Assembly (NCBI GenBank): GCA_032207245.1 | Contig: CM063498.1 | Location: 86,765,461-86,829,460, forward strand | Direction: 5' to 3' | Source of the DNA: Pardosa pseudoannulata | Taxonomy: Eukaryota; Arthropoda; Arachnida; Araneae; Lycosidae | Length of the DNA stretch: 64,000 nt | Shown: piece after piece, positions 49,213 through 59,648 of the stretch | Layout: each line of letters starts with the position of its first letter | Position numbering within the stretch: position 1 is the first letter of the stretch | The notes under the pieces: model-generated | Databases searched by the model: none | Told to the model about the DNA's origin: nothing | Seen by the model: the letters and a program-made list of their open reading frames with translations, nothing else | Made by a program: the position numbers and the translations under genes

Positions 49213-50046
49213 TTTTATATTTCTAAAAAGATATTTATTAAAACATAACTAAATAAAACTTAGTACTTATATTAAAAGAGAATAAATAAAAAAGTAGTAA
49301 TAACTTCTATATAGCTAGCTGATACTTATTATTTGACTGAGCTCTGACTTTTAATATGACCAAACAACTTATGCTATAATTTAGTTCATTTTGTCTTTTA
49401 AATAATTCAGTTAAGAGGATGAAGTTCCCTTTGTTGAAAAATATACTTTTAATGTACAGAACAAAAAGAACACTGGTTTAAAATATGTAAATGAAAACTA
49501 TATAGACTGAAACCATAAGTTTTGCAGCAGTGAATAAAAACTAAATTTTTAAGAAAAAAATTCCAATAAAAGGTGATGTCTTTATAATTGCTATATATTA
49601 AAATAATACAGACACACATATGTATGTTAATATATATGTAAGAAAAATTCTCAGGGGTTTTCAACACTTAAATCAAAGGCTAAAAATTCCCTCGTCCTTT
49701 TGCATTCCCCTTTTTAACCTCTAACCTAAATTGACCTCTGGAGCTACAGAGAACCCTCAGAGAAGAGGCTTGACCAATTATAACTATACATGGCACTAGC
49801 AGACAATTTAGGAAATTTCCAAACAAAAAGGAGATACATGCTGTCAGAGGCAGATATTTTTCCCACAGATATTGACCCAGGTGTTAAGGGTCTTTCTTGT
49901 ACATGCTAGCTGACCCTTCAGTTTGCCCTATCCCTATGATGAAGTGGGAGCCCATCCTCCAACGTAATCCTAATAAAAGTCTTTAGTTAAAACCATATCA
50001 GTCTTATGGCCATGATTGCAACCACACATCAAGAAGTCCATCTCAT

Positions 50047-50129
<83 letters not shown>
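50047..50129. repeat. (TA)n(GA)n microsatellite, unit 1
   Basis: TA run of about 49 bases followed by GA run of about 34. Its twin in the duplicated unit (51977-52051) has a shorter TA run and a longer GA run. Confidence 0.95.
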
Positions 50130-50133
<4 letters not shown>

Positions 50134-51063
50134 CACTGACTGAGCTATGAACATACAACCAAAATTATTAGAAAAGTGAAAAGTAAATTCTTATTACAAA
50201 GTATGGGAGCAATTTAAGGATTTTTCAAAGTTTAATTCTGAAGGGGAAAGCGCAAGATAAAGGTATAAAATATCCTTATTCCATGAGAAAACTATTCATA
50301 TTCTATGGTCAACGAAAACTTATGTTATTGTAAAACATATTATCAAGCCAAATATTGTACCGATTTCGAGAAAAATCAGTATTTTGCTTTACAAAATGAG
50401 TGTATTGTATTTTATTCATACTGCTAGATATAACGGCTTACAATTCAACAGACACGATGGTAAATGTTAACAAAACATATTGTTCTACCCATTGAACTCA
50501 ATCATTCAATTTTAAACACATTCCAAATACTGCAATCTCATGCCAAGAAAAACGGAAACGACAATCTGACTACTCATTCAATACAGAATATCTGAAGCGA
50601 TGTGCATAGACTCTGCATTTATTAAATAGCAATTTAATCTTTTCTAAAATATAGTACTACCCTTGACCTCTCCTCTTAAAAACAGACCCCAATAAAACCT
50701 AATAAAACCCACCCGGGTTGGGATTTTCTTAAAAAATCTGGTTTTTTTTCAACTCTGCTAATAACATGGTCAAATCTGGGCTGTTAGTAACTTGTGTGCA
50801 ACATAGTATTTGGCTCTGCCTGCCAAGACAGTATTTGGATATCCTCTATCAATGCATATACCCAGTAGATATTCTAATAGTTGCTCTAGAAACAATGCAG
50901 GCATGCAGGCATTACACATGTACTAGCCATGGCCCTGTCTAACAACTTCTCTAAAATGGATCTACATAAATTATCAAGAATCAATAAATGAACAACTGCT
51001 TTATAAATGTTTAACAAACATGAAAAATACTTTAGAAATACATAGTTTTAAAACAAATCTCAC

Positions 51064-51144
51064 CGTAGAAAGTTGAAACTTTTCACCAGTAAACAGCAAA
51101 GTTATTCTTTCAAAAATTTTATATCCATCATTATCATCTTCCAT
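51064..51144 (-). CDS. TTI2: TTI2 coding exon 1, distal duplicate copy
   Basis: The coding bases, the upstream TTTTTAG acceptor and the GTGAG donor are the same as in the proximal copy, inside a tandem duplication of about 1.93 kb. Either copy could supply the start of TTI2. If both were spliced in tandem, the upstream frame would run six codons into the second exon and end at a TGA lying just after the second ATG. Expressed use of this copy is unproven; a false assembly duplication is possible. Confidence 0.6.
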
Positions 51145-51974
51145 TTTTATATTTCTAAAAAGATATTTATTAAAACATAACTAAATAAAACGTAGTACTT
51201 ATATTAAAAGAGAATAAATAAAAAAGTAGTAATAACTTCTATATAGCTGGCTGATACTTATTATTTGACTGAGCTCTGACTTTTAATATGACCAAACAAC
51301 TTATGCTATAATTTAGTTTGTTTTGTCTTTTAAATAATTCAGTTAAGAGGATGAAGTTCCCTTTGTTGAAAAATATACTTTTAATGTACAGAACAAAAAG
51401 AACACTGGTTTAAAATATGTAAATGAAAACTATATAGACTGAAACCATAAGTTTTGCAACAGTGAATAATAACTAAATTTTTAAGAAAAAAATTCCAATA
51501 AAAGGTGATGTCTTTATAATTGATATATATTAAAATAATACAGACACACATATGTATGTTTATATATATGTAAGAAAAATTCTCAGGGGTTTTCAACACT
51601 TAAATCAAAGGCTAAAAATTTCCTCGTCCTTTTGTATTCCCCTTTTTAACCTCTAACCTAAATTGACCTCTGGGGCTACAGTTTACACCCTCAGAGAAGA
51701 GGCTTGACCAATTATAACTATACATGGCACTAGCAGACAATTTAGGAAATTTCCAAACAAAAAGGAGATACACACTGTCAGATATTTTTCCCACAGATAC
51801 TGACCCAGGTGTTAAGGGTCTTTCGTGTACATGCTAGCTGACCCTTCAGTTCGTCCTGTCCCTATGATGAAGTGGGAACCCATCCTCTAACGTAATTCTA
51901 ATAAAAGTCTTTAGTTAAAACCGTATCAGTCTTATGGCCATGATTGCAACCACACATCAAGAAGTCTGTAACAT

Positions 51975-51976
<2 letters not shown>

Positions 51977-52051
<75 letters not shown>
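51977..52051. repeat. (TA)n(GA)n microsatellite, unit 2
   Basis: Homologous to 50047-50129 but with changed run lengths, showing divergence after the duplication. Confidence 0.95.
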
Positions 52052-52055
<4 letters not shown>

Positions 52056-52550
52056 CACTGACTGAGCTATGAACATACAACCAAAATTACTAGAAAAGTG
52101 AAAAGTAAATTCTTATTACAAAGTATGGGAGCAATTTAAGGATTTTTCAAAGTTTAATTCTGAAGGGGAAAGCACAAGATAAAGGTATAAAATATTCTTA
52201 TTCCATGCCAAAATTATTCATATTCTATGGTCAACGAAAACCTATGTTATTGTAAAACATATTATCAAGCCAAATATTGTACCGATTTTGAGAAAAATCA
52301 GTATTTTGCTTTACAAAATGAGTGTATTGTATTTTATTCATACTGCTAGATATAACGGCTTACAATTCAACAGACACGGTGGTAAATGTTAACAAAACAC
52401 ATTGTTCTACCGATTGAACTCAATCATTCAATTTTAAACACATTCCAAATACTGCAATCTCATGCCAAGAAAAACGGAAACGACAATCTGACTACTCATT
52501 CAATACAGAATATCTGAAGCGAAGTGCATAGACTCCGCATTTATTAAATA

Positions 52551-53371
52551 CCGAGCAAGTAATCTCAATATCTTGGTGAAATTTTTGCAAATTATAGTAA
52601 AACTTATTAAAATATTTCTATACAAAATTCAACCAATACGAATAAATTTTTACAGAATCTTATGTTAAATAACTGACTACAAATATCATAACAATCATAG
52701 CATTCTGACACATACTATTGTTATTACTTTAAAAGTAACACATGTAAAAACAAAACTATTGTTGCCAATCTCTTTAATAAAATTCTATCTATCATATCCC
52801 AAGGCTATGGTCATGGATAAGGAAGCGATACCGTTTGCTTCAAACCTTAACAAATATCCTGAGCAATTAGAAATAAATTTTGTTTTATGAGTAGAAAATA
52901 TTTATTAGGAAAATTAAACGGTTTCATATATCTTTACGGAATACAATCTTTTTGAAATCTATGTACTACAATTTATTTGGAGGGAGGGAAGAAAACAGGT
53001 TAGAGATGTGGAGGATTTCAGATTTCATTCACTATTCTAATCCAAAACAATGAATATTTATAGCCATAACTACATATTTAATCATAAAAAAAAGTAATGG
53101 AATAATCACAAAGTGGGTAACAATTACATGCTTCAATAAAAAAACTTTGTTCATGCTGTTTGATGTCGAGCATTCTTCGTTTGATGTTATGATTCTTGTA
53201 CGGGAAAAAAATCATTCTGAACAACACTTCTGCGATACCAGACTACCAATTGCTACCTCCGCATCTTTTGCTGTGACTTATAGAGTACTGTAATTTCGGG
53301 TTGATAGGTCTCGGCCGATTAAAGAGACAGAAGAGTGTATTTAATTCACGATATTTATAAATTAAATACAC
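52551..53371. other. Possible TTI2 5' flank
   Basis: Both copies of coding exon 1 have a splice acceptor just before the ATG, so the transcript should begin upstream. A slightly GC-richer patch at 53160-53340 is the most plausible place for a non-coding first exon and promoter, but I cannot identify a start site. Confidence 0.25.
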
Positions 53372-53374
53372 TAA

Positions 53375-53495
53375 GCACTGGTCTCACCAAAGTCGTTTAA
53401 CATCTAACCACGATTAATCTGTTTAAACCGAGAATTGCGTCCCACCATTGGGTTAATAGCGGTTAGACTTTAAACGGCTTTGGTGAAACCGGCCC
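53375..53495. mobile_element. Harbinger-type MITE, 121 bp
   Basis: Ends GCACTGGTCTCACCAAAGTC and the reverse of GACTTTAAACGGCTTTGGTG...CCGGCCC form inverted repeats (21 of 26 matching), flanked by TAA at 53372-53374 and 53496-53498. The 3-bp TAA flank fits PIF/Harbinger. Confidence 0.75.
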
Positions 53496-53915
53496 TAAAT
53501 CATCCGGCCGTTAGTTACTCCGCTAGTTTTCTATAATTTATTAAAGAAAAACTTAATGCGTTTGGGGAGCCCTGCAACTATTAATAATTATTGTTACGTT
53601 TTTAATGACTATTAATGCACCTGAGAGATAAATCTCAACTAAAATTGATTTGTCTCATATAAAATCAGTTTTAAGAAGCACTATGAACAATGACGGACTA
53701 AGCTCTCTAATCATGACCTCAGTAGAAAAAGTCATGCTGAATGATATACCTAAATTCTGTGAGGAAAGTAAAATTTAAGATTCTTCCCTGCAACATCTTC
53801 ATGGCGTCATTGCAAGTCAATGACGTCATACGATTTGATTCATTGGATGTGTTAACTTCAATCGTTAATGTTAACATAATGCTAAATAACATTCGGTTAC
53901 ACAACATATATATTT

Positions 53916-53927
53916 ATACACACACAG

Positions 53928-53988
<61 letters not shown>

Positions 53989-54012
53989 TATATTATATAT
54001 GTATATATATTA

Positions 54013-54074
<62 letters not shown>

Positions 54075-54085
54075 CGTGTAAATAC
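53916..54085. repeat. (CA)n(TA)n complex microsatellite
   Basis: A CA run followed by long TA runs interrupted by GATATATTATATATG-type variants. Open frames through it on both strands are low-complexity artefacts. Confidence 0.95.
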
Positions 54086-54096
54086 ATATATATGTA

Positions 54097-56788
54097 GGGG
54101 AGATCAGGGCAAATGTTTCAAAAATTTATCAATAACTTTTTAAAAGAAACTATTCAAAGTTTTTTCTTAACCCGAACTTTAAAATATTTTTTAATTATTG
54201 AAAGTTTATAGTATATTTTTTAATTATTGAAAGTTTATAGTATATTTTTTGAAATTATAAGTATTTAAAATAATTTGGATTTATGTAGCTTGTTCAGCAT
54301 ATTCTATTCAAACTTCTTGTCATCTTCGTCCTAAGAAAAGTGGACAGAACAGTATTTCCTTGGTTTGTACCTCTTGTAGGTTCTTGCTATTTTCCATTAT
54401 GATAAATTTTAGCTTTTGTCATTTTATAAGGTTTCTTCTGGAAAAGAAGATTTTATATGCGAGATTGTCAAGAGCTCATTTAGCACCAATTTTCACTAGT
54501 ATACTAACTTTCATTCACTAGTTTTTAAGTTTGATTTCACTTCGTGGTGGTTGATATGAAACTATGTCTGCTTTTATACAGAGTTATTCTCATATGATAT
54601 AGGAACACTATTTTCAACGCAGAGTGAACTGCTTCAGATGTAAAAGGATCTCCTCCTGTTGTTGGATTACTATTGCGTCTATTTTATGCAATGTTGCATC
54701 CATTAAGTCGATTCCTTGGAAGTGGTGGTTATGTCACCATTGGTAGGAAGTATTCGTCATCAAAAATGTCTTTACAAAATAGTCAGAGTTTTCATTTTAC
54801 TGCAGAATCTTCGGAGTGTCATAAAATTACTCCATATTCATTAAAAATCTTTTGAAATGAACAACCTGTCATTCCCCCCCCCCTTAGTCACCAGAAATGT
54901 TTACTGTGGCATTGTCTACATAGTATTTTTTTATAGTTCTGCATAAATTGTTACTGCCGTTCCTAAGCCTCTTACGAAATCATTTGCTCAGGCCCTATCG
55001 ACGAACGTGACTTCAGCATCACTTAAAACCCTTGTCTGACCAACACTCAGGCCCATTCTGAAACTAATTTATTCACCCATTCCTCACATCAATTAGACGA
55101 AATCGCTAATTGAAGATGGATAATGAGTGGAATTGAATAATGAGATCAAAATGTTTTTGGAAATCATGGATTTCGACAAAATCCTCAATCATCTTAATAA
55201 AATTAAATCTAAAATGGTCAGGGCTAAGATCCCCCTAAAGAACGCATGTTAACGTTCTTTCGGGTCTTATCCAGGCCCCTTCCATCTACCCCTAATGACT
55301 TCTTTTCTACTAGGTCTCAAACAGCTCTTGCATGGTTTTTCGTTGGGGTTAATAATTGTTTTCATTTTTTCTCTTTTGTGTTTTGTCTTTACTCTTTAAA
55401 AATAATAAAAAAAATAGAAACTGGCTCTCCCAGTTTTGGGGGAGTTTCTCCGAATCACAAAAGTACCATTGCACCATTCATCGCTTCTGAGTAAGGATGT
55501 CCCTGGCCACAAAAAATATTTTGTTTTCTATCCCTAAACTTTCTACTCTCTAGATTTTTTTTTTGTGTGTAATGTACTCTCATTTTTCCTCTACTTTATT
55601 TTTCTTTCTTTTCTTTAGCTGTTTTATTTTCTGCTCGTTGTTATTTTATGCTTATTATCAAATCTCTGGATTAGAGATCACGGCCCAGAGAATCCAGTTG
55701 CACCATCATCTTGAAGGTCTTGAAGGTTTGAATAAATTGTTCCACTGTAACAACTGGTTTCATTGTAATTGTAACCCAGTGAGATTGTAAGAACTTTCAC
55801 CTTAAGGCAATATTTTATGCATTCGATGTGTGTAAAATGATATCAGTGAGTTGTACAGACCGTTTAAGTATTTGATCACTTATCTGAATTCCATGCTTCC
55901 ACATTGTACAAGAGTTTATATATTTCTCTAAGGGTTTTATCATAAATAAAAAGTACTCCACAGAACACGAAATTATGGGTGCTACCATACTAAGGTCGAG
56001 ATATGTCAATGGAGACTTTCGCATCATAATTGCATCAGAAATCACCAGAGAGGAATTTGATATTACAAATTACCTTCTTTGGAGACGTCTGATGTCATTA
56101 TAACGACTTCTAACGCTATTATGAAGCAAAAGTTGCCTGTGACATAGCCCGACTGCAATAAGGCTGTTTTCTTTCTAACGATTGCAAGATTTCTAGAAAA
56201 AGTTTGTGAAATCATACATATAAATGCCCTCATCTTACGAAATATACACGTTTCTAATCTTAATTTTAATTTAACCATGACTACTTATATATACATATAT
56301 GCATGCCTTCCCCATATATATAAATATAGATAGATAGATAGATGTAATGATATTTTAACCCGAAACTAACTTAATTGTATTTTAAAATAAACTTCTGGTG
56401 ATTCTATAACTAAAATTGTAATCCTTGGGGAGGATCCTTTTGTTTCTCTTTTGACTGTGGCAACCTTGGCAACTTTGCATATATTAAAATTAATTCTTTC
56501 TTAGCTCAACTATTTTTATATAACTCCATACGTAACTTAGTTTTGCTTCTTACGCATCATTATGTTATTGATATTAACACTCTGATTGGCTGGCTCACCT
56601 TCACCCCACTTCATTTTAAAATCCCATACACGTTTCTTGAGTAGAAATACCATAGACGAGATATCCGAAAAAATTCAGCATTTTTATGTCCAAATTTTGG
56701 TTTCTACCTTCTTTTAGCATCACGACTGCACCGTATCCAACATGAATAAATTTTTCATTTGTGGTGGGTCTAATACACCCATTACATA
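54097..56788. other. No supported gene; small repeats
   Basis: A 28-bp segment ending TTGAAAGTTTATAGTATATTT is doubled at about 54185-54250. Around 55200-55780 the sequence is less AT-rich, with hairpin-like CTCCCAGTTTTGGGGGAG, and may be the 3' end of a retrotransposon. Short open frames here show no recognisable family. Confidence 0.35.
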
Positions 56789-57943
56789 CAGGTATAGGAC
56801 AAAATAATAGGAACACCCATTTAAAAACGAGTTGTCCAATAAACAGCTACCTCCTATCACAATAGTGTACAACCTAATGGAAATGAAAGGGAAGGTATCA
56901 GTCAAGTATTTCGCAGTGTGAGAATTGCATGAGAAAATTCTGTTCCCAACAAAGCGTAATTATGTATAACCTCTCCCACGTGAAATGAAACATGATAATT
57001 GGAGCTCATCTCGCTGGAGCGTCCGTGTGTAGAACAGCCAACATTGTGGGTGATTCAAGGAGCAATGTGCCAAGGGATATGACAGCTTACAGAAATTTGG
57101 CTAAGGTGTCTTCTACGAAGCACAACAGTAGGCTAAAGTCGAAGCTGAAGGACCATGATAGATGGGTTTTGAAGAGCATAGTCGCCCGATATCGCAAGTC
57201 CGAGATGAATACCGATCTTCTGAATTCCGTATCCATGAAAACTATTAAACGAGAGTTGCATGCTGCGAGCATTCATGGCAAAGTAGCTATTTCAAAACAG
57301 TTAGTTTTGGCTCGGAATGCTATAAAAAGACTACAGTGGTGACGAGACCACCTAAACTGGACACAACTGCAATGGAAACAAGTCATATAGTCTGACGAAT
57401 ACTCATTTACATTATTCCAGATCACCGGACGTGTATTCGTTTGAAGAACACCGGCAGAAGCATTTCATGTTGACTGCCTGATTCCAACCGTGAAACATGG
57501 ATGAGGTTATGTGATGGTGTGGGATGCATTAGCGAAGCATTCTCTCAGATCATCTTCACCCTTTGCTTCAGACTTTCTTTCCGGGATCCTGTGTGTCCAG
57601 ATGACAATGACCCTGTTTACACATCTCGCTGTGTTCAAACAGGGTTACATGAACATGATGATGAAGTGGAAAATCTAACCTGGTGTCCTTAGTGCCCTGA
57701 TCTTAATATCATTGAAAGTTTGTGGGGTTATTTAGAGAACAAAAACTGTGCTCAGTTTTTTCCTCCAAACACACTATCTGAACTCGAGACGGCCCTGTAA
57801 GAGGAATGGATGCGAATTCCGATGAACTTTGTTCAAGACCTTAATTTGCCAATTCCACGTCGCATACAAGCTGTCATTCAGGCTAAGGTCCATTAAAAAT
57901 TTTCATTTTTCACAGGTGTTCCTATTATTTTGTCCTATACCCA
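56789..57943 (+). mobile_element. Complete but decayed Tc1-like element
   Basis: Ends CAGGTATAGGACAAAATAAT... and the reverse complement of ...ATTATTTTGTCCTATACCCA agree over about 30 bp and are flanked by TA on both sides. The 1155-bp length is close to the 1.2-1.6 kb expected of an intact Tc1-like element, with the transposase gene in the middle. Confidence 0.9.
56992..57895 (+). pseudogene. Tc1-like transposase, broken
   Basis: The N-terminal part (MIIGAHLAGASVCRTANIVG to ARNAIKRLQ) is the paired-like helix-turn-helix. A stop at 57340 and another before SDEYSF interrupt it. Later fragments give the second aspartate region (DDNDPVYTSRCVQ) and the third catalytic position, a glutamate in LNIIESLWGYLENK, then PRRIQAVIQAK. 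At least three stops or frameshifts make it non-functional. Confidence 0.88.
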
Positions 57944-58865
57944 TATGTACATAGTTTAAATATGATTTCATAACTATACGACATAATAGATTTTGACTTG
58001 TCTTTTTGTCTCCGTTACGTCACTGCTCCTCCAAAATTTATTCTTAGCATCGGTGCTGTCTCCTCCCTGTTAAGCTTTTTCTATATTTTTCTTTAATTTA
58101 ATCTGAAACTGATAGGCACCGAGAAAAAAAAAAATTAAATAAAAGAATGATCAAATGTTTGCGACCAAAGAAAGTTAACGAGAAAATAATGATAATAAAA
58201 AAAATCTGTCGTCTTCAAACAGAAGCAAACCACCAAAAGTAAAAGTTTAATTAACAAGAATTCCGACATACTTCGTTGCCCTTTCGACAAGATTCGAGAC
58301 TAGAATCGAATGTTCACTGTTTACTATTGGTAATGGGACCTTGATTATTTGACGTCTACTTTATACTCCAACGAATATAGTTTTAACGTGTTTCCATAAG
58401 CTGGAAAAAATTTGAAAAGTTGTTCAAATTATAATTCTTTTTAAAGAGAGTATGTCTATACACTCATATGAATGTATTCTGTTATTTATTGTTTACGTCA
58501 TTAATGTATTTTATTTTGTTATTATTTTACACAAAATTAATGTTCATGATTTTTGTCTCCAAAGTTTAAGGAAACACCAGATTGATTTATACTTGCAAAT
58601 GTCAAGCTCGATTATGGTAGATGTGAGTGCGGAAATAAAAACACATATAGGCATTCATATATATGCAGCTAGGGCTCTATTACCGGCAGGGCATACGGCC
58701 TACTTACTCAGGGATCCCAAATTCCAGGAGAAAAAAAATTCTTAATCTATTATTTTTAAAAGTATATATAACTTGGTTTTAAAGTAAATCTGAAAATACC
58801 ATCAATCAATTTCTTCACAAAATTCATAAAAATGAGTTTTTAGTCTCAGCAAGATTATAAATTAT

Positions 58866-59648
58866 TTCATCATAATTAATATTATCTAAATATATTAAAA
58901 CATTTTGTTTAAAACATGAAGCAGCTATAAGCTTGTCTGATTTAGTGGGCTTCATAAATAATTTTTTGTATGTTTCAATACTGAGAATGACCTTTTACTC
59001 AATGTATCTGTAGAGACAATGATAAATATGGTCGGAATAATATTTTTACTCGTATATTTGGGAATGTTTATACTGTTTAAAAAAAAGCATATAAATAAAC
59101 AATTTTCAGTTCAAAAATATACAAAAGACAAATGTATAAGGAAACTATTATAGTGTTATGTGCTACGTGGTAAACCCAGGATTATATTATTCCATCATTA
59201 ATATTATCTAAATATATAAAACATTTTGTTTATAATATGAAGCAGCTACAGGCTTGACTGATTTAATGGGCTTCATAAATAACTTTTTGTATGTTTCAAT
59301 ACTGAGAATGACCTTTCACTCATTGTATTTGTAGAGACAATGATAAATATGGTCGGAATAATATTTTTACTCGTATATTTGGGAATGTTTATACTGTTTA
59401 AAAAAAAGCATATAAATAAACAATTTTTCGGTTCAGAAATATACAAGAGACAAATGTATAAGGAAACTATTATAGTGTTATGTGCTACGTGGTAAACCCA
59501 GGATTATATTATTCCATCATTAATATTATCTAAATATATAAAACATTTTGTTTATAATATGAAGCAGCTACAGGCTTGACTGATTTAATGGGCTTCATAA
59601 ATAACTTTTTGTATGTTTCAATACTGAGAATGACCTTTCACTCAATGT
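58866..59648 (-). repeat. 322-bp tandem array (2.4 units) carrying hAT-derived coding sequence
   Basis: Units begin at about 58881, 59203 and 59525 with spacing 322 bp. On the minus strand each complete unit reads NIIPTIFIIVSTDTLSKRSF, then SVLKHTKNYL and a stop (about 59050-58952 and 59372-59274). This resembles the E-R-S-F-S-x-L-x-x-I-K-x-Y-L core of hAT dimerisation domains. The third unit is cut at 59648. Confidence 0.8.

Larger units (their letters stand above)
48697..52550. repeat. 1.93-kb tandem duplication spanning TTI2 exon 1
   Basis: Unit 1 (about 48697-50628) is repeated as unit 2 (about 50629-52550) with very few substitutions; the clearest differences are microsatellite lengths. 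Both units carry coding exon 1 and a (TA)n(GA)n tract. The breakpoint cuts inside a hAT element, so unit 2 begins with only the right part of that element (50629-50757). The junction shares only about two bases (TA), which fits end joining or template switching. Confidence 0.9.
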
